From a bacterium (lineage in GTDB: Bacteria > Elusimicrobiota > Elusimicrobia > Elusimicrobiales > UBA9959), in NCBI GenBank assembly GCA_021811405.1, contig JAJZOZ010000004.1:1-50399 (forward strand): a DNA stretch of 50,399 nt, read 5' to 3'. Below are positions 1-10,774 of this stretch, piece by piece (the stretch's first letter is position 1; the number at the start of each line of letters is the position of its first letter). The translations under genes were made by a program, and so were the position numbers. Under the pieces are notes generated by a model. It was not told the DNA's origin. It saw only the letters and a list, made by a program, of their open reading frames with translations, and searched no databases.

Positions 1-1
1 G

Positions 2-100
2 CCGCAGAGGGAGAAGGCTACGATGTTCTCCGGCTCCGGCCAGGAGGGCGTGGAGAAGATACTGGAGATAATGCGCGGCGAGCATTTCATCGGCGAGTAA
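2..100 (+). CDS. Electron-transfer flavoprotein beta subunit, C-terminal end only (partial)
   Basis: Only the last 32 codons are inside the window, ending in TAA at 98-100. The visible tail (PQREKATMFSGSGQEGVEKI, then a short acidic end) resembles the C-terminal arm of EtfB proteins, where a PPR/K-rich stretch precedes an amphipathic helix. The stronger reason for the call is position: it lies 33 bases upstream of a ferredoxin-EtfA gene on the same strand, and etfB directly before etfA is the usual order. The function would be to bind AMP/FAD and pass electrons to the alpha subunit. The identity is inferred, since too little of the protein is visible for a motif-based call. Confidence 0.55.
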   Translation, partial: PQREKATMFSGSGQEGVEKILEIMRGEHFIGE

Positions 101-133
101 GCGCCGCGCTACTGGATATTACAGGAGAATAAG

Positions 134-1333
134 ATGATAGAAGTTTCCAACAAATGCATAGGCTGCAACAAGTGCGTTCCGGTCTGCCCGTTCGCGGCCA
201 TCAACATGATAGACAAGAAGGCCACGATGAACGAGGCCTGCACCCTCTGCGGCGTCTGCGTGCAGGTCTGCCCGGTGAACGCCATCACTATCACCCGCGA
301 GGAGGCCTCCGCGCGGGACTTCTCCGGCTTCAAGGGCGTCTGGGTCTACGTGGAGCTGACCGAGACCGGCGACAAGAGCCACCAGAAGAGGATAAAGCCG
401 GTCACTTTCGAGCTGCTGGCCGCCGGCCGCCGCCTGGCCGACGAGCTGGGCGAGGACCTCTGCGCGGTACTCCTCTGCGACAAGAACCATAATTACGAGA
501 AGGAGCTGGGAGCCCACGGCGCCGACAAGGTGTACATGGTGGAGCACGAAGAGCTCTTCGAGTACAACACCGACATCTTCTCCACCGTGATAGTCGCCCT
601 GGTCACCAGGCATAAGCCCTCCTCCATGCTCTACGGAGCCACGATACAGGGCCGCGACCTCGCGCCCCGCGTGGCCTCCGCGCTGTACGTGGGCCTTACC
701 GCCGACTGCACCGGCCTGGCCATCAAGGACGGCCTGCTGCTGCAGAGCCGCCCGGCCTTCGGCGGCAACATCATGGCGGACATCCTCGCGCCCAATTCCA
801 GGCCGCAGATGTCCACCGTCCGGCCCAACGTGATGAAGGCCGGCGAGCCCGTGCTAGGCCGCACCGCGGTCGTGGTGCGCGAGACCGCCAAGCTCGATCG
901 TAGCCTGCGCCGCGTCAAGGTGCTGGAGCGCAAGATAGAGCACGACGCCGGCGCCGTGAAGATAGAGAACGCCAATATCATAGTCTCCGGCGGCCGGGGC
1001 ATGAAGACCAAGGACAAGTTCAAGCAGTTGGACGAGCTCGCCAAGCTGCTGGGCGGCGTAGTGGGAGCCTCCCGCGCGGCCGTGGACCTGGGCTTCAAGG
1101 AGAAGACGCACCAGGTGGGCCAGAGCGGCACCACGGTCTCTCCCAAGCTGTACCTCGCCTTCGGCATCTCCGGCGCCGTGCAGCACATAGTCGGCATGAA
1201 GGCCTCGGACGTGATAGTGGCCGTCAATAAGGACCCCAACGCCCCTATCTTCAACGTGGCCAAATACGGCATCGTGGGCGATATCCACGAGATAGTGCCC
1301 AAGCTCATAGAGGCGCTCAAGAAGGCGAAGTAA
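134..1333 (+). CDS. etfA: Electron-transfer flavoprotein alpha subunit with N-terminal 2x[4Fe-4S] ferredoxin domain
   Basis: The 399-residue protein starts with a two-cluster ferredoxin domain: Cys8, 11, 14, 18 and Cys36, 39, 42, 46, each CX2CX2CX3C. An EtfA body follows. The C-terminal FAD domain is clear: VSGGRGM near residue 293, then GQSGTTVSPKLYLAFGISGA. Plain EtfA is about 320 residues, so the extra length is the ferredoxin domain. EtfA proteins with this fusion are known from anaerobes with flavin-based electron bifurcation or confurcation, for example the caffeyl-CoA reductase and lactate dehydrogenase Etf complexes. The gene follows the probable etfB end by 33 bases. The partner dehydrogenase is presumably to the left, outside the window, so whether this pair bifurcates cannot be decided here. 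Confidence 0.93.
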   Translation: MIEVSNKCIGCNKCVPVCPFAAINMIDKKATMNEACTLCGVCVQVCPVNAITITREEASARDFSGFKGVWVYVELTETGDKSHQKRIKPVTFELLAAGRRLADELGEDLCAVLLCDKNHNYEKELGAHGADKVYMVEHEELFEYNTDIFSTVIVALVTRHKPSSMLYGATIQGRDLAPRVASALYVGLTADCTGLAIKDGLLLQSRPAFGGNIMADILAPNSRPQMSTVRPNVMKAGEPVLGRTAVVVRETAKLDRSLRRVKVLERKIEHDAGAVKIENANIIVSGGRGMKTKDKFKQLDELAKLLGGVVGASRAAVDLGFKEKTHQVGQSGTTVSPKLYLAFGISGAVQHIVGMKASDVIVAVNKDPNAPIFNVAKYGIVGDIHEIVPKLIEALKKAK

Positions 1334-1350
1334 GCGCAGACGGCGGGCCT

Positions 1351-1381
1351 GCGGCCGGGACCCATGCCTGTTCCCGGCCGC
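1351..1381 (+). terminator. GC hairpin after etfA
   Basis: A 10-bp inverted repeat (GCGGCCGGGA at 1351-1360, TCCCGGCCGC at 1372-1381) with an 11-nt loop lies between etfA and the histidine kinase. No T-run follows, so if it ends transcription it is either factor-dependent or weak. It is the only structure in this 70-base gap. Confidence 0.35.
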
Positions 1382-1403
1382 CTCGGCCGTACTGCCCGGA
1401 TTT

Positions 1404-3428
1404 GTGACGCTGCTGAACAGGCTTCTGCTGATAGTATTCGGCTCCGGCATCATCCCCCTGGTGCCGGCGGCGGGCTTTTTGTTCTATTTCAACGCCCGCG
1501 CCAGGCAGGACATCTCCAGCCTGCAGCAGAACGTGGCGCAGATGGCCGCGCTGATGATGGAGAGGGAGGCCCAGGACCTCTCGCGGCGCTTCGAGCGCAT
1601 GTGGGACGGGGATTCCTCCTCCGTAAGCCAGGCGGGCTTGGAGCGGGTGCTAAAGAAGAACCCCGAATTCCTCTACCTGGCCTTCACCAAGGCCGACGGC
1701 CGCGAGCTGATCAGCGGCGGCGCGCCGGAACTCAAGAGATACTTCGGCCTGCTGAACCTGGCCGGCGACCCGCAGTTCCTGCGGGCGCTGCGCTCCGGGG
1801 CGCCTGCCCTGGGCAGCTTCGAGCTGATCTACGACATGCCGGTCTGCCGGCTGGTCTACCCGCTGGGCAAGGGCTACTACGCCTTCGCCGCGGTCAACCT
1901 CCGGGACCTGCTCAACCAGCTCCATTCCCAGCGCCTGGGCGCCACCGGCGGCCTGCTGCTGTCGGATTCCGACGGCAAGGCGCTCGTTCTCTCCGGTTCC
2001 TTCGAGCCGTTCAACGATTCGGAGGTCCGCGACATTCTCCGGCGCGGCCGCGTCTTCGAGATAGACGGCCGGGACGGGCCCTACATAGGGGCCTCAGCGC
2101 CGGTGCGCGGCCTGGGCCTGTACATGATAGCGCTGGAGAACCGGGCCGAGGCCTTCGCCGGCGTGAACCGCATCTCCTGGCTGATGGCCTTCTTCCTGCT
2201 GGCGGTGCTCACGGTCTTCTATTTCTCCTCGCTGCTCTTCACGAGCCGCTTAGGGGTGCCGGTGGCCGCGCTGATGTCCGGCGCCGGCAGGGTCTCGGCC
2301 GGCGATTTCAGGACGCCGGTGCCGGAGCACACCGAGTTCACGGAGCTGTCGGCCCTGCTGAAGGCCTTCAACTCCATGATGCGCGAGGTGGAGCGCTACC
2401 ACGGCATACAGGTGGAGAAGGTGTTCGAGGAGAAGCAGAAGCTCGAGCTCCTCGTCAGCCTTATACACGACGCCATCATCCTCGCGGACATGCGCGGGGA
2501 GCTGCTCTACGCCAACGCCGCCGCCAAGGCCATACTGGGGCCTGACGCGGTGCCGGGCGAGAACGAGAAGATCCGCAGGAAAATGTCCCATCTCGTGGAC
2601 CTGAAGGCAAGGTCTAAGAGCGGGGTCATCGAGCTCGACTCCGGCGGGCACCCGAAGTACTACCGCATCAGCATACAGACGCTTTCCGCCAGGACGCAGA
2701 AGCCCGCCATCTTCATGGTGCTGCGCGACATCACGCTGGAGCGCCAGATACAGAAGATGAAAGAGGAATTCTTCCATTCCGTGGCCCACGACTTGCGCGC
2801 CCCGCTGCTGACCATGCAGGGCTACATCAAGCTGCTGGAGAAGGAGTTCCCGCCGGAGGCCAGGCAGGCCGGCTACGTCAGGAACGTCAAGGATTCCAGC
2901 GACAGGCTTTTCAAGCTCCTGGAGAATATCCTGGATATCTCGCGCATGGAGGCCGGCCAGCTGAAGCCGGACATGCGGAAGGTGGACGCAGCGGCCTTCC
3001 TCTCCGCAGCGGCCGAAGGGTTCCGCGCCGTCTTCGAGGAGAAAGGCGTGGAGCTGGCCGTGGACGCCTCCGCCAAGGCCGAGTTCATGGGGGACGATTC
3101 TCTGCTGCGCAGGGTCCTCGAGAACCTGCTCTCCAACGCGCTGAAGTTCACCCCGAAGGGCGGCAAGGTCTCCGCCGCCGTCAGGAAGGACGGGGACGAT
3201 ATCGTTTTTTCGGTAAGTGACACCGGCCCGGGCATTCCCGAGGACCAGCTCGAGGCGGTGTTCGAGAAGTACAAGCAGCTGAAGTCGGGCGAGGAATCTC
3301 ACGGCTTCGGCCTGGGACTGGCGATAGCCCGCAAGATAGTGGAGCTGCACGGCGGGCGGATCTGGGCGGAAGCCGGGCCGGGCGGCGTCTTTAGTTTCTC
3401 GGTCCAATACACACGGGGAGTTCAATAA
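1404..3428 (+). CDS. Membrane sensor histidine kinase (HAMP-PAS-HisKA-HATPase)
   Basis: This 674-residue protein starts at GTG 1404 and has no clear ribosome site. A membrane helix lies at about residues 6-27, an extracytoplasmic sensor region runs to about 250, and a second helix is at about 254-278. A HAMP-like linker and a PAS domain follow (about 345-450). The HisKA domain has the phospho-acceptor His462 (FHSVAHDLRAPL). The ATPase domain shows the N box (NLLSNALKF), G1 (SDTGPGIP) and G2 (GFGLGLA). It would autophosphorylate and pass phosphate to a response regulator, but none is encoded nearby, so the kinase is an orphan within this window. The signal it senses is unknown. The adenylate cyclase gene follows after 11 bases, which suggests co-transcription. 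Confidence 0.93.
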   Translation: MTLLNRLLLIVFGSGIIPLVPAAGFLFYFNARARQDISSLQQNVAQMAALMMEREAQDLSRRFERMWDGDSSSVSQAGLERVLKKNPEFLYLAFTKADGRELISGGAPELKRYFGLLNLAGDPQFLRALRSGAPALGSFELIYDMPVCRLVYPLGKGYYAFAAVNLRDLLNQLHSQRLGATGGLLLSDSDGKALVLSGSFEPFNDSEVRDILRRGRVFEIDGRDGPYIGASAPVRGLGLYMIALENRAEAFAGVNRISWLMAFFLLAVLTVFYFSSLLFTSRLGVPVAALMSGAGRVSAGDFRTPVPEHTEFTELSALLKAFNSMMREVERYHGIQVEKVFEEKQKLELLVSLIHDAIILADMRGELLYANAAAKAILGPDAVPGENEKIRRKMSHLVDLKARSKSGVIELDSGGHPKYYRISIQTLSARTQKPAIFMVLRDITLERQIQKMKEEFFHSVAHDLRAPLLTMQGYIKLLEKEFPPEARQAGYVRNVKDSSDRLFKLLENILDISRMEAGQLKPDMRKVDAAAFLSAAAEGFRAVFEEKGVELAVDASAKAEFMGDDSLLRRVLENLLSNALKFTPKGGKVSAAVRKDGDDIVFSVSDTGPGIPEDQLEAVFEKYKQLKSGEESHGFGLGLAIARKIVELHGGRIWAEAGPGGVFSFSVQYTRGVQ

Positions 3429-3439
3429 GGGGCATACAA

Positions 3440-5638
3440 ATGGCTAACACGGCAAAGGGTTCCGGCAATAAGAAACTTTACGTCGGCACAGCGGTGTTCT
3501 CCGTACTATGGCTGCTGTTGTCGGTGGTTTTCAATATCACGGACCGCCTGGACTACGGCTGGGACCATTTCATTAAGAACGTTCCATCCATCCTGTCCTG
3601 GGTGACGGTCTTCACTTCGGACCAGCCGGATAAGGACGATACGTACGGCTACAGGTTCGCGTTCGGCAAGTACATCACCAAACAGGCGAACCCCAAAATA
3701 TCCATCGCCGCTCTGGACGAGCTTACCCTCCAGCAGTATGGCTGGCCGGTGCCGAGGAAATATTACGGCACGCTGGTGGAGAAACTCAATAAGTACGGGG
3801 CCAAAGGCATACTGTTCGATGTTATTATGTCGCGCACCAACCAGGACAAAGAGGCCGATATACGGCCCTTCGTGGACGCCGTGGCCAGGAGCAATGACGT
3901 CGCCACCATCATCTTCTTCGACATGGAAACGATGGAAATGAAGCCCGCTATCAAGGGTCTTTCCGAAGCCAGTTCCATCATCGCCCAGCCGCACGTGGAG
4001 ATGACGATGGACGTGGACGGCCAGGTGCGCCGCTACAGGCCTTTTTACGGCGTCAAGACCATCGTGGACGACGAGGTGAAGTTCACGAGCTACGCGCAGG
4101 CCGGCCTGACAAAGACGCGGCTGGGCAAGGACTTCCAGAATCTGCCTATCCCCTCTATCGGGATAGCAGGCTATTCATTTTATAGCGGGAAGCATCTTTC
4201 ACAGTTGTTCATGGACTACAGGGATGACAGGATACTGAATTACCGCAACTACGTGATGAGCAAGCTGCATCCGGGCTGGGACAAGGACCCTAAGAACATC
4301 TACATGTCCAGCTACAGGCATATTTCCTTTTCGGATATCCTCAGCGGGCGCCTGAGCAGGGAGGAAAAAGAGGCTATAAAGGGCGGCATCGTTCTTGTCG
4401 GTTCGACCGCCGTAGGAGCCTACGACCATGTCCCGGCCCCGTTCTTCAAGCAGTTCCCCGGCGTAGAGGTGCACGCGACTTTCCTGGATAACGCCATCGC
4501 GGGAGATTTCCTGGAGAAAATGAATCTATTGCTCGTTACGCTGCTGGTGCTCGGCCTCCCGTGGGTGCCATTGCTCCTCAGGAAGTATTCGCTGCCGGTG
4601 CTTATTTCGGTGTGTCTTGGGATCCTCGCCGTTTTCGGCGTCGGCTATATCGTGCTGCTCGCCAATCAGGTGCTGATGCCTTTTGCCAGTATTTCCCTGG
4701 CGCTCTTCCTGCCTTTCGCCTATATCACGGTGGACAAAGGCCTGGCCGAGGGCCGGGAGAAGAAATGGATAAAGGGCACGTTCGGGCAGTACCTGTCGCC
4801 GAAAGTCGTCGAGCTTGTCACTAAGGACCCGTCCAAGCTGGCACTGGGCGGCGAGAAACGCGACATGACCGCCTTCTTCCTGGACATAGCCGGCTTCACC
4901 ACGATGTCCGAAAAGCTGGCGCCTGAAGAACTGACCGCCATGCTGACCAACTATCTCTCGGGTCTGACGGAGATAATACTCAAGCACGACGGCACCGTGG
5001 ACAAGTACATCGGCGACTGCATCATGGCCTTCTGGAACGCGCCGCTGGACCAGGCGGAGCACCGCAAGCTGGCGATACTCGCCGCGGTGGACTGCCAGGC
5101 CGAAATGACGCGCCTCAACGAGGCGCTGACGCAGTACGAGATCAAGCCCTCCTGCCGCGTGGGCGTTAACTCCGGCCCGATGGTCGTGGGCAACATGGGT
5201 TCCAAGACCCGGCTTTCCTACACCATCATGGGCGACTCGGTGAACCTGGCCTCCCGCCTGGAGGGCGCCAACAAGTTCTTCCACTCCAAGATCATGACCA
5301 GCGAGTACACGTTCGAGGATATCAAGGAGCAGTTCGACTACCGGTTCCTCGGCAGCATACGCGTGGTGGGCAAGGCCATCCCGGTGAAGGTGTACGAGCC
5401 GTTCGCGCGCAAGGGCGAAGCACCGGCGGACGTGCAGGGCATGCTGAAGAACTACGCCGCCGGCATAGAGAAGTTCTACAAGGGCGACTACACCGGCTCC
5501 GTGACGGACTTCAAGGCGGCGCTGGCGGCTCGCCCGGGCGACGGCCCGTCGCAGTACTACATAGAGACGGCCGAGGCCTACGCAAAGGCGCCGCCGAAGG
5601 ACTGGGACCAGTCCTTCAACCTCACTTCGAAGGGGTGA
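3440..5638 (+). CDS. CHASE2-domain class III adenylate cyclase
   Basis: The 732-residue protein has an N-terminal membrane helix (about 13-34), a CHASE2 extracytoplasmic sensor domain (about 35-350), three close membrane helices (about 355-425) and a class III cyclase catalytic domain (about 475-655). The two metal-binding aspartates are Asp482 (FLDIAGF) and Asp526 (YIGDCIMAFW). The substrate-choosing pair is Lys (DKYIGD) and Thr (YTIMGD), as in many bacterial adenylate cyclases. The transition-state Asn and Arg are in VNLASRL. A TPR-like tail follows. The expected product is cAMP. AAGGGG lies 7 bases before the ATG. The first 1.2 kb is visibly less GC-rich than the flanking genes. The neighbours are the histidine kinase (11 bases upstream) and a DUF3307 protein (1 base downstream). 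Confidence 0.93.
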   Translation: MANTAKGSGNKKLYVGTAVFSVLWLLLSVVFNITDRLDYGWDHFIKNVPSILSWVTVFTSDQPDKDDTYGYRFAFGKYITKQANPKISIAALDELTLQQYGWPVPRKYYGTLVEKLNKYGAKGILFDVIMSRTNQDKEADIRPFVDAVARSNDVATIIFFDMETMEMKPAIKGLSEASSIIAQPHVEMTMDVDGQVRRYRPFYGVKTIVDDEVKFTSYAQAGLTKTRLGKDFQNLPIPSIGIAGYSFYSGKHLSQLFMDYRDDRILNYRNYVMSKLHPGWDKDPKNIYMSSYRHISFSDILSGRLSREEKEAIKGGIVLVGSTAVGAYDHVPAPFFKQFPGVEVHATFLDNAIAGDFLEKMNLLLVTLLVLGLPWVPLLLRKYSLPVLISVCLGILAVFGVGYIVLLANQVLMPFASISLALFLPFAYITVDKGLAEGREKKWIKGTFGQYLSPKVVELVTKDPSKLALGGEKRDMTAFFLDIAGFTTMSEKLAPEELTAMLTNYLSGLTEIILKHDGTVDKYIGDCIMAFWNAPLDQAEHRKLAILAAVDCQAEMTRLNEALTQYEIKPSCRVGVNSGPMVVGNMGSKTRLSYTIMGDSVNLASRLEGANKFFHSKIMTSEYTFEDIKEQFDYRFLGSIRVVGKAIPVKVYEPFARKGEAPADVQGMLKNYAAGIEKFYKGDYTGSVTDFKAALAARPGDGPSQYYIETAEAYAKAPPKDWDQSFNLTSKG

Positions 5639-5639
5639 T

Positions 5640-6350
5640 ATGACGATATTCTGGAGAATGCTCCTCGCGCACCTGCTGGCGGACTTCACGCTGCAGTTCG
5701 ACATAGTCAACAGGCTCAAGCGCAAGAACATGCTGGGGATGTGGATACACTGCCTCACGCACGTGGTCGTTTCCCTCGCGCTGACCTGGAACCACCTGTC
5801 CGAGACCTGGTTCAGCGCCTGGGGGACGCCGGTGAACGGCTGGGGCGCCATAGCGCTGATGTTCGCGGTGCATTACGGCATCGACGAACTGCGCATCTAC
5901 AGCATGAAGCGCGGCTACCGCGACAACACCGTGAGCTTCCTGACGGACCAGGCGGCCCATGTCTACCTGCTGTTCATGATCTGTCCCGTCTCCATGGGGG
6001 CTTCCGCCTCCGTGACCGGGGAGAAATGGGCCGCCATCGCGTCCCTGCTGGTGCTGATCACTCACTTCACCACCGTGCTCATCTACTTCCTGGAGAAGGA
6101 CATCTTCGGCAAGTCCTTCCCGGACTTCGACGAGAAGTACTTCCTGATCTTCGAAAGGCTGGTGGTCTGGGCCTTCTTCTTCGCCTCGGGCTACTGGTGG
6201 GTGCCTTTCGCCGCTCTCTGGATAGTGCAGCTGCTCTACATCAAGCGCAAGCGCATCATGGACCTGAGCGGTCTCAACGTCTGGGTGAGCGTGGCGATGT
6301 CCGTAGCCATGGGCCTCTGCACCCGGTACGTCTATTACGGAAGCCTGTAG
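5640..6350 (+). CDS. DUF3307 membrane protein
   Basis: The protein is 236 residues and mostly hydrophobic, with about six membrane segments. The start (LLAHLLADFTLQFDIVNRLK) followed by a WIHCLTHVVV segment is the pattern of the DUF3307 family: a polar helix with His and Asp, then a His-rich membrane helix. The family has no established biochemical role. The gene begins one base after the cyclase stop, and its ribosome site (GAAGGGG) lies inside the cyclase gene, so translation is probably coupled. Whether it works with the cyclase is unknown. Confidence 0.8.
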   Translation: MTIFWRMLLAHLLADFTLQFDIVNRLKRKNMLGMWIHCLTHVVVSLALTWNHLSETWFSAWGTPVNGWGAIALMFAVHYGIDELRIYSMKRGYRDNTVSFLTDQAAHVYLLFMICPVSMGASASVTGEKWAAIASLLVLITHFTTVLIYFLEKDIFGKSFPDFDEKYFLIFERLVVWAFFFASGYWWVPFAALWIVQLLYIKRKRIMDLSGLNVWVSVAMSVAMGLCTRYVYYGSL

Positions 6351-6369
6351 CCGGGCATAAAGGAGCCGG

Positions 6370-6963
6370 ATGCTGGAAACCATAGCCAAGCAGAGCATAG
6401 ACGAGGCGGTCTTCACTTTCATAGACGTGGAGACCACCGGCCTTTCGCCTTCCTCGGCCAGGGTCTGCGAGGTCGCGGCCATCAGCTTCCGCGGCCAGGA
6501 GCGCGTCGGGACCATGGCCGAGCTGGTGAACCCCGGCATGCCCATCCCGGCCGAGGTCTCCCGCATCCACGGCATCACCGACGCCATGGTAAAGGGCAGC
6601 CCCGCTTTCCCGGCCATCGCCGGGCGGCTGCTGGACATGATAGAGAATTCCGTCATCGTTGCCCACAACGCGGATTTCGACCTGTCCTTCCTGCGCGAGG
6701 AGTTCCGCCGCGCCGGGCTGAAGTTCCCGAAGCGCCACGTGGTGGACACCCTTTACATAGCCCGCAAGAACTGGAAGTTCCAGAGCAACAGGCTCGGCAA
6801 CATAGCGGCCGAGCTGAACATCTCCAACGAGAACTGGCACCGCGCCCTCTCCGACGTGGAGATGACGCGCAAGATCTTCGAACATTTCATCGCCGCCTTC
6901 AAGGCGGCCGGCGTGGTCACGGTAAAGGACCTGGCCGAAAAATGCGGAGGGAAAACATCATGA
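6370..6963 (+). CDS. DnaQ-type 3'-5' exonuclease (DEDDh)
   Basis: At 197 residues this is a stand-alone proofreading-type exonuclease domain. All three exonuclease motifs are present: FIDVETTG near residue 18 (Exo I, Asp and Glu), VAHNADFDLSFL near 98 (Exo II) and HRALSDVEMT near 158 (Exo III, His and Asp). It would remove nucleotides from DNA 3' ends in a two-metal reaction. It could be a DNA polymerase III epsilon-like subunit or a repair or RNase T-like enzyme; the sequence alone does not decide. AAAGGAG lies 4 bases before the ATG. Its stop codon overlaps the hutH start by four bases (ATGA at 6960-6963), so a DNA repair gene is translationally coupled to a catabolic gene. Confidence 0.9.
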   Translation: MLETIAKQSIDEAVFTFIDVETTGLSPSSARVCEVAAISFRGQERVGTMAELVNPGMPIPAEVSRIHGITDAMVKGSPAFPAIAGRLLDMIENSVIVAHNADFDLSFLREEFRRAGLKFPKRHVVDTLYIARKNWKFQSNRLGNIAAELNISNENWHRALSDVEMTRKIFEHFIAAFKAAGVVTVKDLAEKCGGKTS

Positions 6964-8483
6964 GGGCCGACAAAAGACCGTTCAGGCTGGGCGGAGCGCC
7001 GGATATAGTGGATTTCGCCGAGGTGGCTTACGGCTATCGGAAGGTGGAGCTGCCGCCGGCCGTGCTGAAGCTGGTGGAGAAGCGGCGCGCCGCCCTGGAG
7101 AGGCTGCTGGGCGAGGACAGGGTGATGTACGGCATAAACACGGGCTTCGGAGAACTGGCCAGCCAGCGCGTCTCCCGGGAGAGCCTCAGGAGCCTGCAGA
7201 TCAACCTGATACGCAGCCACGCCTGCGGCGTCGGCGAGCCGCTGGACGACGCCGAGGCGAGGGGCCTGATGTTCGCCAGGGCCAACGAGCTGGCGAAAGG
7301 TAATTCCGGCGTTCGCCCCGTGGTCCTTAAGGCGCTGGCCGGCCTGATCAACAAGGGCGTTGTCCCTTTCATCCCGTCGAAGGGCTCGGTGGGCGCCAGC
7401 GGCGACCTGGCCCCCTCGGCGCACATGGCGCTGACGCTGATAGGCGAGGGCATGGCCAGGCTGCAGGCCGAGACGGGCTGGCGGCCAGCCGCTGAAGTGC
7501 TGAAAGCCGCGGGGCTCAAGCCGGTGGAGCTCGCCGAGAAAGAGGGCCTGGCGCTCATAAACGGCACGCAGGCCATGAAGGCCGTCGGGGGGCTGGCTCT
7601 TTTCGAGGCCATGAACCTCCTGCATTCCTCCGTTCTCGCGGGCGCGATGACCGTGGACGCGCTGAAGGGAACGCCTGCCGCTTTCGACCGGCGCATCCAC
7701 CAGTTGAAGCCGCACCGCGGCCAGGCCGAGGTCGCGGCCCTTCTGGAGAAATACCTCAGGGGCAGCGGCATACGCGCCTCCCACGCCTCCAACGACAAGC
7801 GCGTCCAGGACCCGTATTCGCTGCGCTGCATGCCGCAGGCCATGGGCGCCGCTCTGGATTCGATAACCTACGCCGTTTCGGTGTTCGAGACCGAGCTGGC
7901 AAGCGTTACGGATAACCCCCTGCTGGTCGAGGGCTCCCGGCGCGGCGCGATAGACGTGATATCCGGCGGCAATTTCCACGGCCAGGCAGTGGCTTTCGCG
8001 GCCGATTTCGCCGCCATAGCCGTGACCGCGCTAGGCAACATCTCCGAGCGGCGCATAGCGCAGCTGGTCGGCGACTTCAAGATCCTGCCGCCGTTCCTGG
8101 CGCGCAACCCCGGCCTGGAGAGCGGCTTCATGATAGCGCACGTCACGGCCGCCGCGCTCTGCAACGAGAACAAGGTGCTCAGCCACCCGGCCAGCGCCGA
8201 TTCCATCACCACCTCCGCCAACAAGGAGGACTTCGTCAGCATGGGCATGACCGCGGCGCTGAAGCTCAATACCGTGGTCAACAACGCGGCGCGTATAGTG
8301 GCCATAGAGCTGATGGCCGCGGCCGAGGGCATAGAGTTCCACCGCCCGCTCCGGTCCAGCGCGCGCATCGAGGCCGCGCTGGCGAAACTGAGGGAGATAT
8401 CCCCGTCCTTCAAGGGGGACGAGGTCTTCTCCGACCGCATCGAGGCCGTCTCCCAGGCCATACTCGGCGGCCATTTCATCTGA
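6960..8483 (+). CDS. hutH: Histidine ammonia-lyase
   Basis: It converts histidine to urocanate and ammonia, the first step of histidine degradation. The cofactor-forming Ala146-Ser147-Gly148 triad, which cyclises to the MIO group, sits in [14 protein letters not shown]. The N-terminal YGINTGFG loop with the catalytic Tyr and the later GNFHGQ segment are also present. At 507 residues the length is normal. I chose ATG 6960 over the in-frame ATG at 6942 because GGAGGG lies 8 bases upstream of it and it makes the classical ATGA overlap with the exonuclease stop. hutU follows after 14 bases. Confidence 0.97.
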   Translation: MRADKRPFRLGGAPDIVDFAEVAYGYRKVELPPAVLKLVEKRRAALERLLGEDRVMYGINTGFGELASQRVSRESLRSLQINLIRSHACGVGEPLDDAEARGLMFARANELAKGNSGVRPVVLKALAGLINKGVVPFIPSKGSVGASGDLAPSAHMALTLIGEGMARLQAETGWRPAAEVLKAAGLKPVELAEKEGLALINGTQAMKAVGGLALFEAMNLLHSSVLAGAMTVDALKGTPAAFDRRIHQLKPHRGQAEVAALLEKYLRGSGIRASHASNDKRVQDPYSLRCMPQAMGAALDSITYAVSVFETELASVTDNPLLVEGSRRGAIDVISGGNFHGQAVAFAADFAAIAVTALGNISERRIAQLVGDFKILPPFLARNPGLESGFMIAHVTAAALCNENKVLSHPASADSITTSANKEDFVSMGMTAALKLNTVVNNAARIVAIELMAAAEGIEFHRPLRSSARIEAALAKLREISPSFKGDEVFSDRIEAVSQAILGGHFI

Positions 8484-8497
8484 CAGGAGCGTACGAC

Positions 8498-10149
<1,652 letters not shown>

Positions 10150-10153
<4 letters not shown>

Positions 10154-10773
10154 GGGGAAGGTCCTTATTGGCCGCGGCCGCCGCGTCCCTGCTGTGCGGA
10201 TGCGGGGCCGGCGTGAAGACCGTCGTCAGGGACGGGCTCGCCCCGTCGGCTAAGGTGGCCGTGATGCCGTTCAGCGGCCGCGACAAGGATACCGGCCTCT
10301 CCCTGGCCGAGGCCTTCACCACCTACCTGATGGACGACGGCTTCGACGTGATGGAGCGCGCGCAGCTGGAGAGCGTCCTCAAGGAGCAGAAGATGTCGCT
10401 CTCCGGCGCCATGGGCCCCGGGGACCTGGAGCAGATAGGCCGCCTGACAGGGATCAGCGCCGTGGTCACCGGCTCCTACCAGGTGCGGGAGGAGCGGGTC
10501 CGGACGGTCACCCCGAAGGTGGTGCTGCCTCCTCCCCCGGGCAAGCCGAACAAGAGGCCCCTCAGGCCGGTGCGGCAGGTACCGGGCGAGGTCCGCACCG
10601 AGACCGCTACCGTTTTCCGCGGCCTGACGGTCAAGTTCGTGGACGTGAACACCGGCCGCGTGCTGCTGAGCTGCTCCTCGGAGAAGGAGTACGCCGCGGA
10701 CTCCGTCAACGAGGCCCTGGCGGCCATGGCGAAGTCCATAAAAAAGGAACTCGAAAAGAGGAAAGGAGATTAA
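10150..10773 (+). CDS. CsgG/FlgO-like lipoprotein
   Basis: The 207-residue protein starts at the ATG overlapping the hutU stop. A signal peptide ends in a lipobox (LLCGC, modified Cys about residue 17). The mature part has the fold signature of CsgG/FlgO-like proteins: [10 protein letters not shown], then [13 protein letters not shown], then [11 protein letters not shown] Pro-rich insert ([14 protein letters not shown]) lies in the second half. Family members are outer-membrane-associated proteins linked to secretion or flagellar or surface structures, but no such genes are near. Its place between hutU and yajQ gives no clear functional hint. A larger relative fused to a barrel is encoded at 31466-32746. 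Confidence 0.8.
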
Positions 10774-10774
10774 G

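Noticed and set aside
6942-6959. Earlier ATG of hutH at 6942
   Set aside because: The later ATG at 6960 has the better ribosome site and forms the ATGA overlap; the extra six residues lie before the family start.
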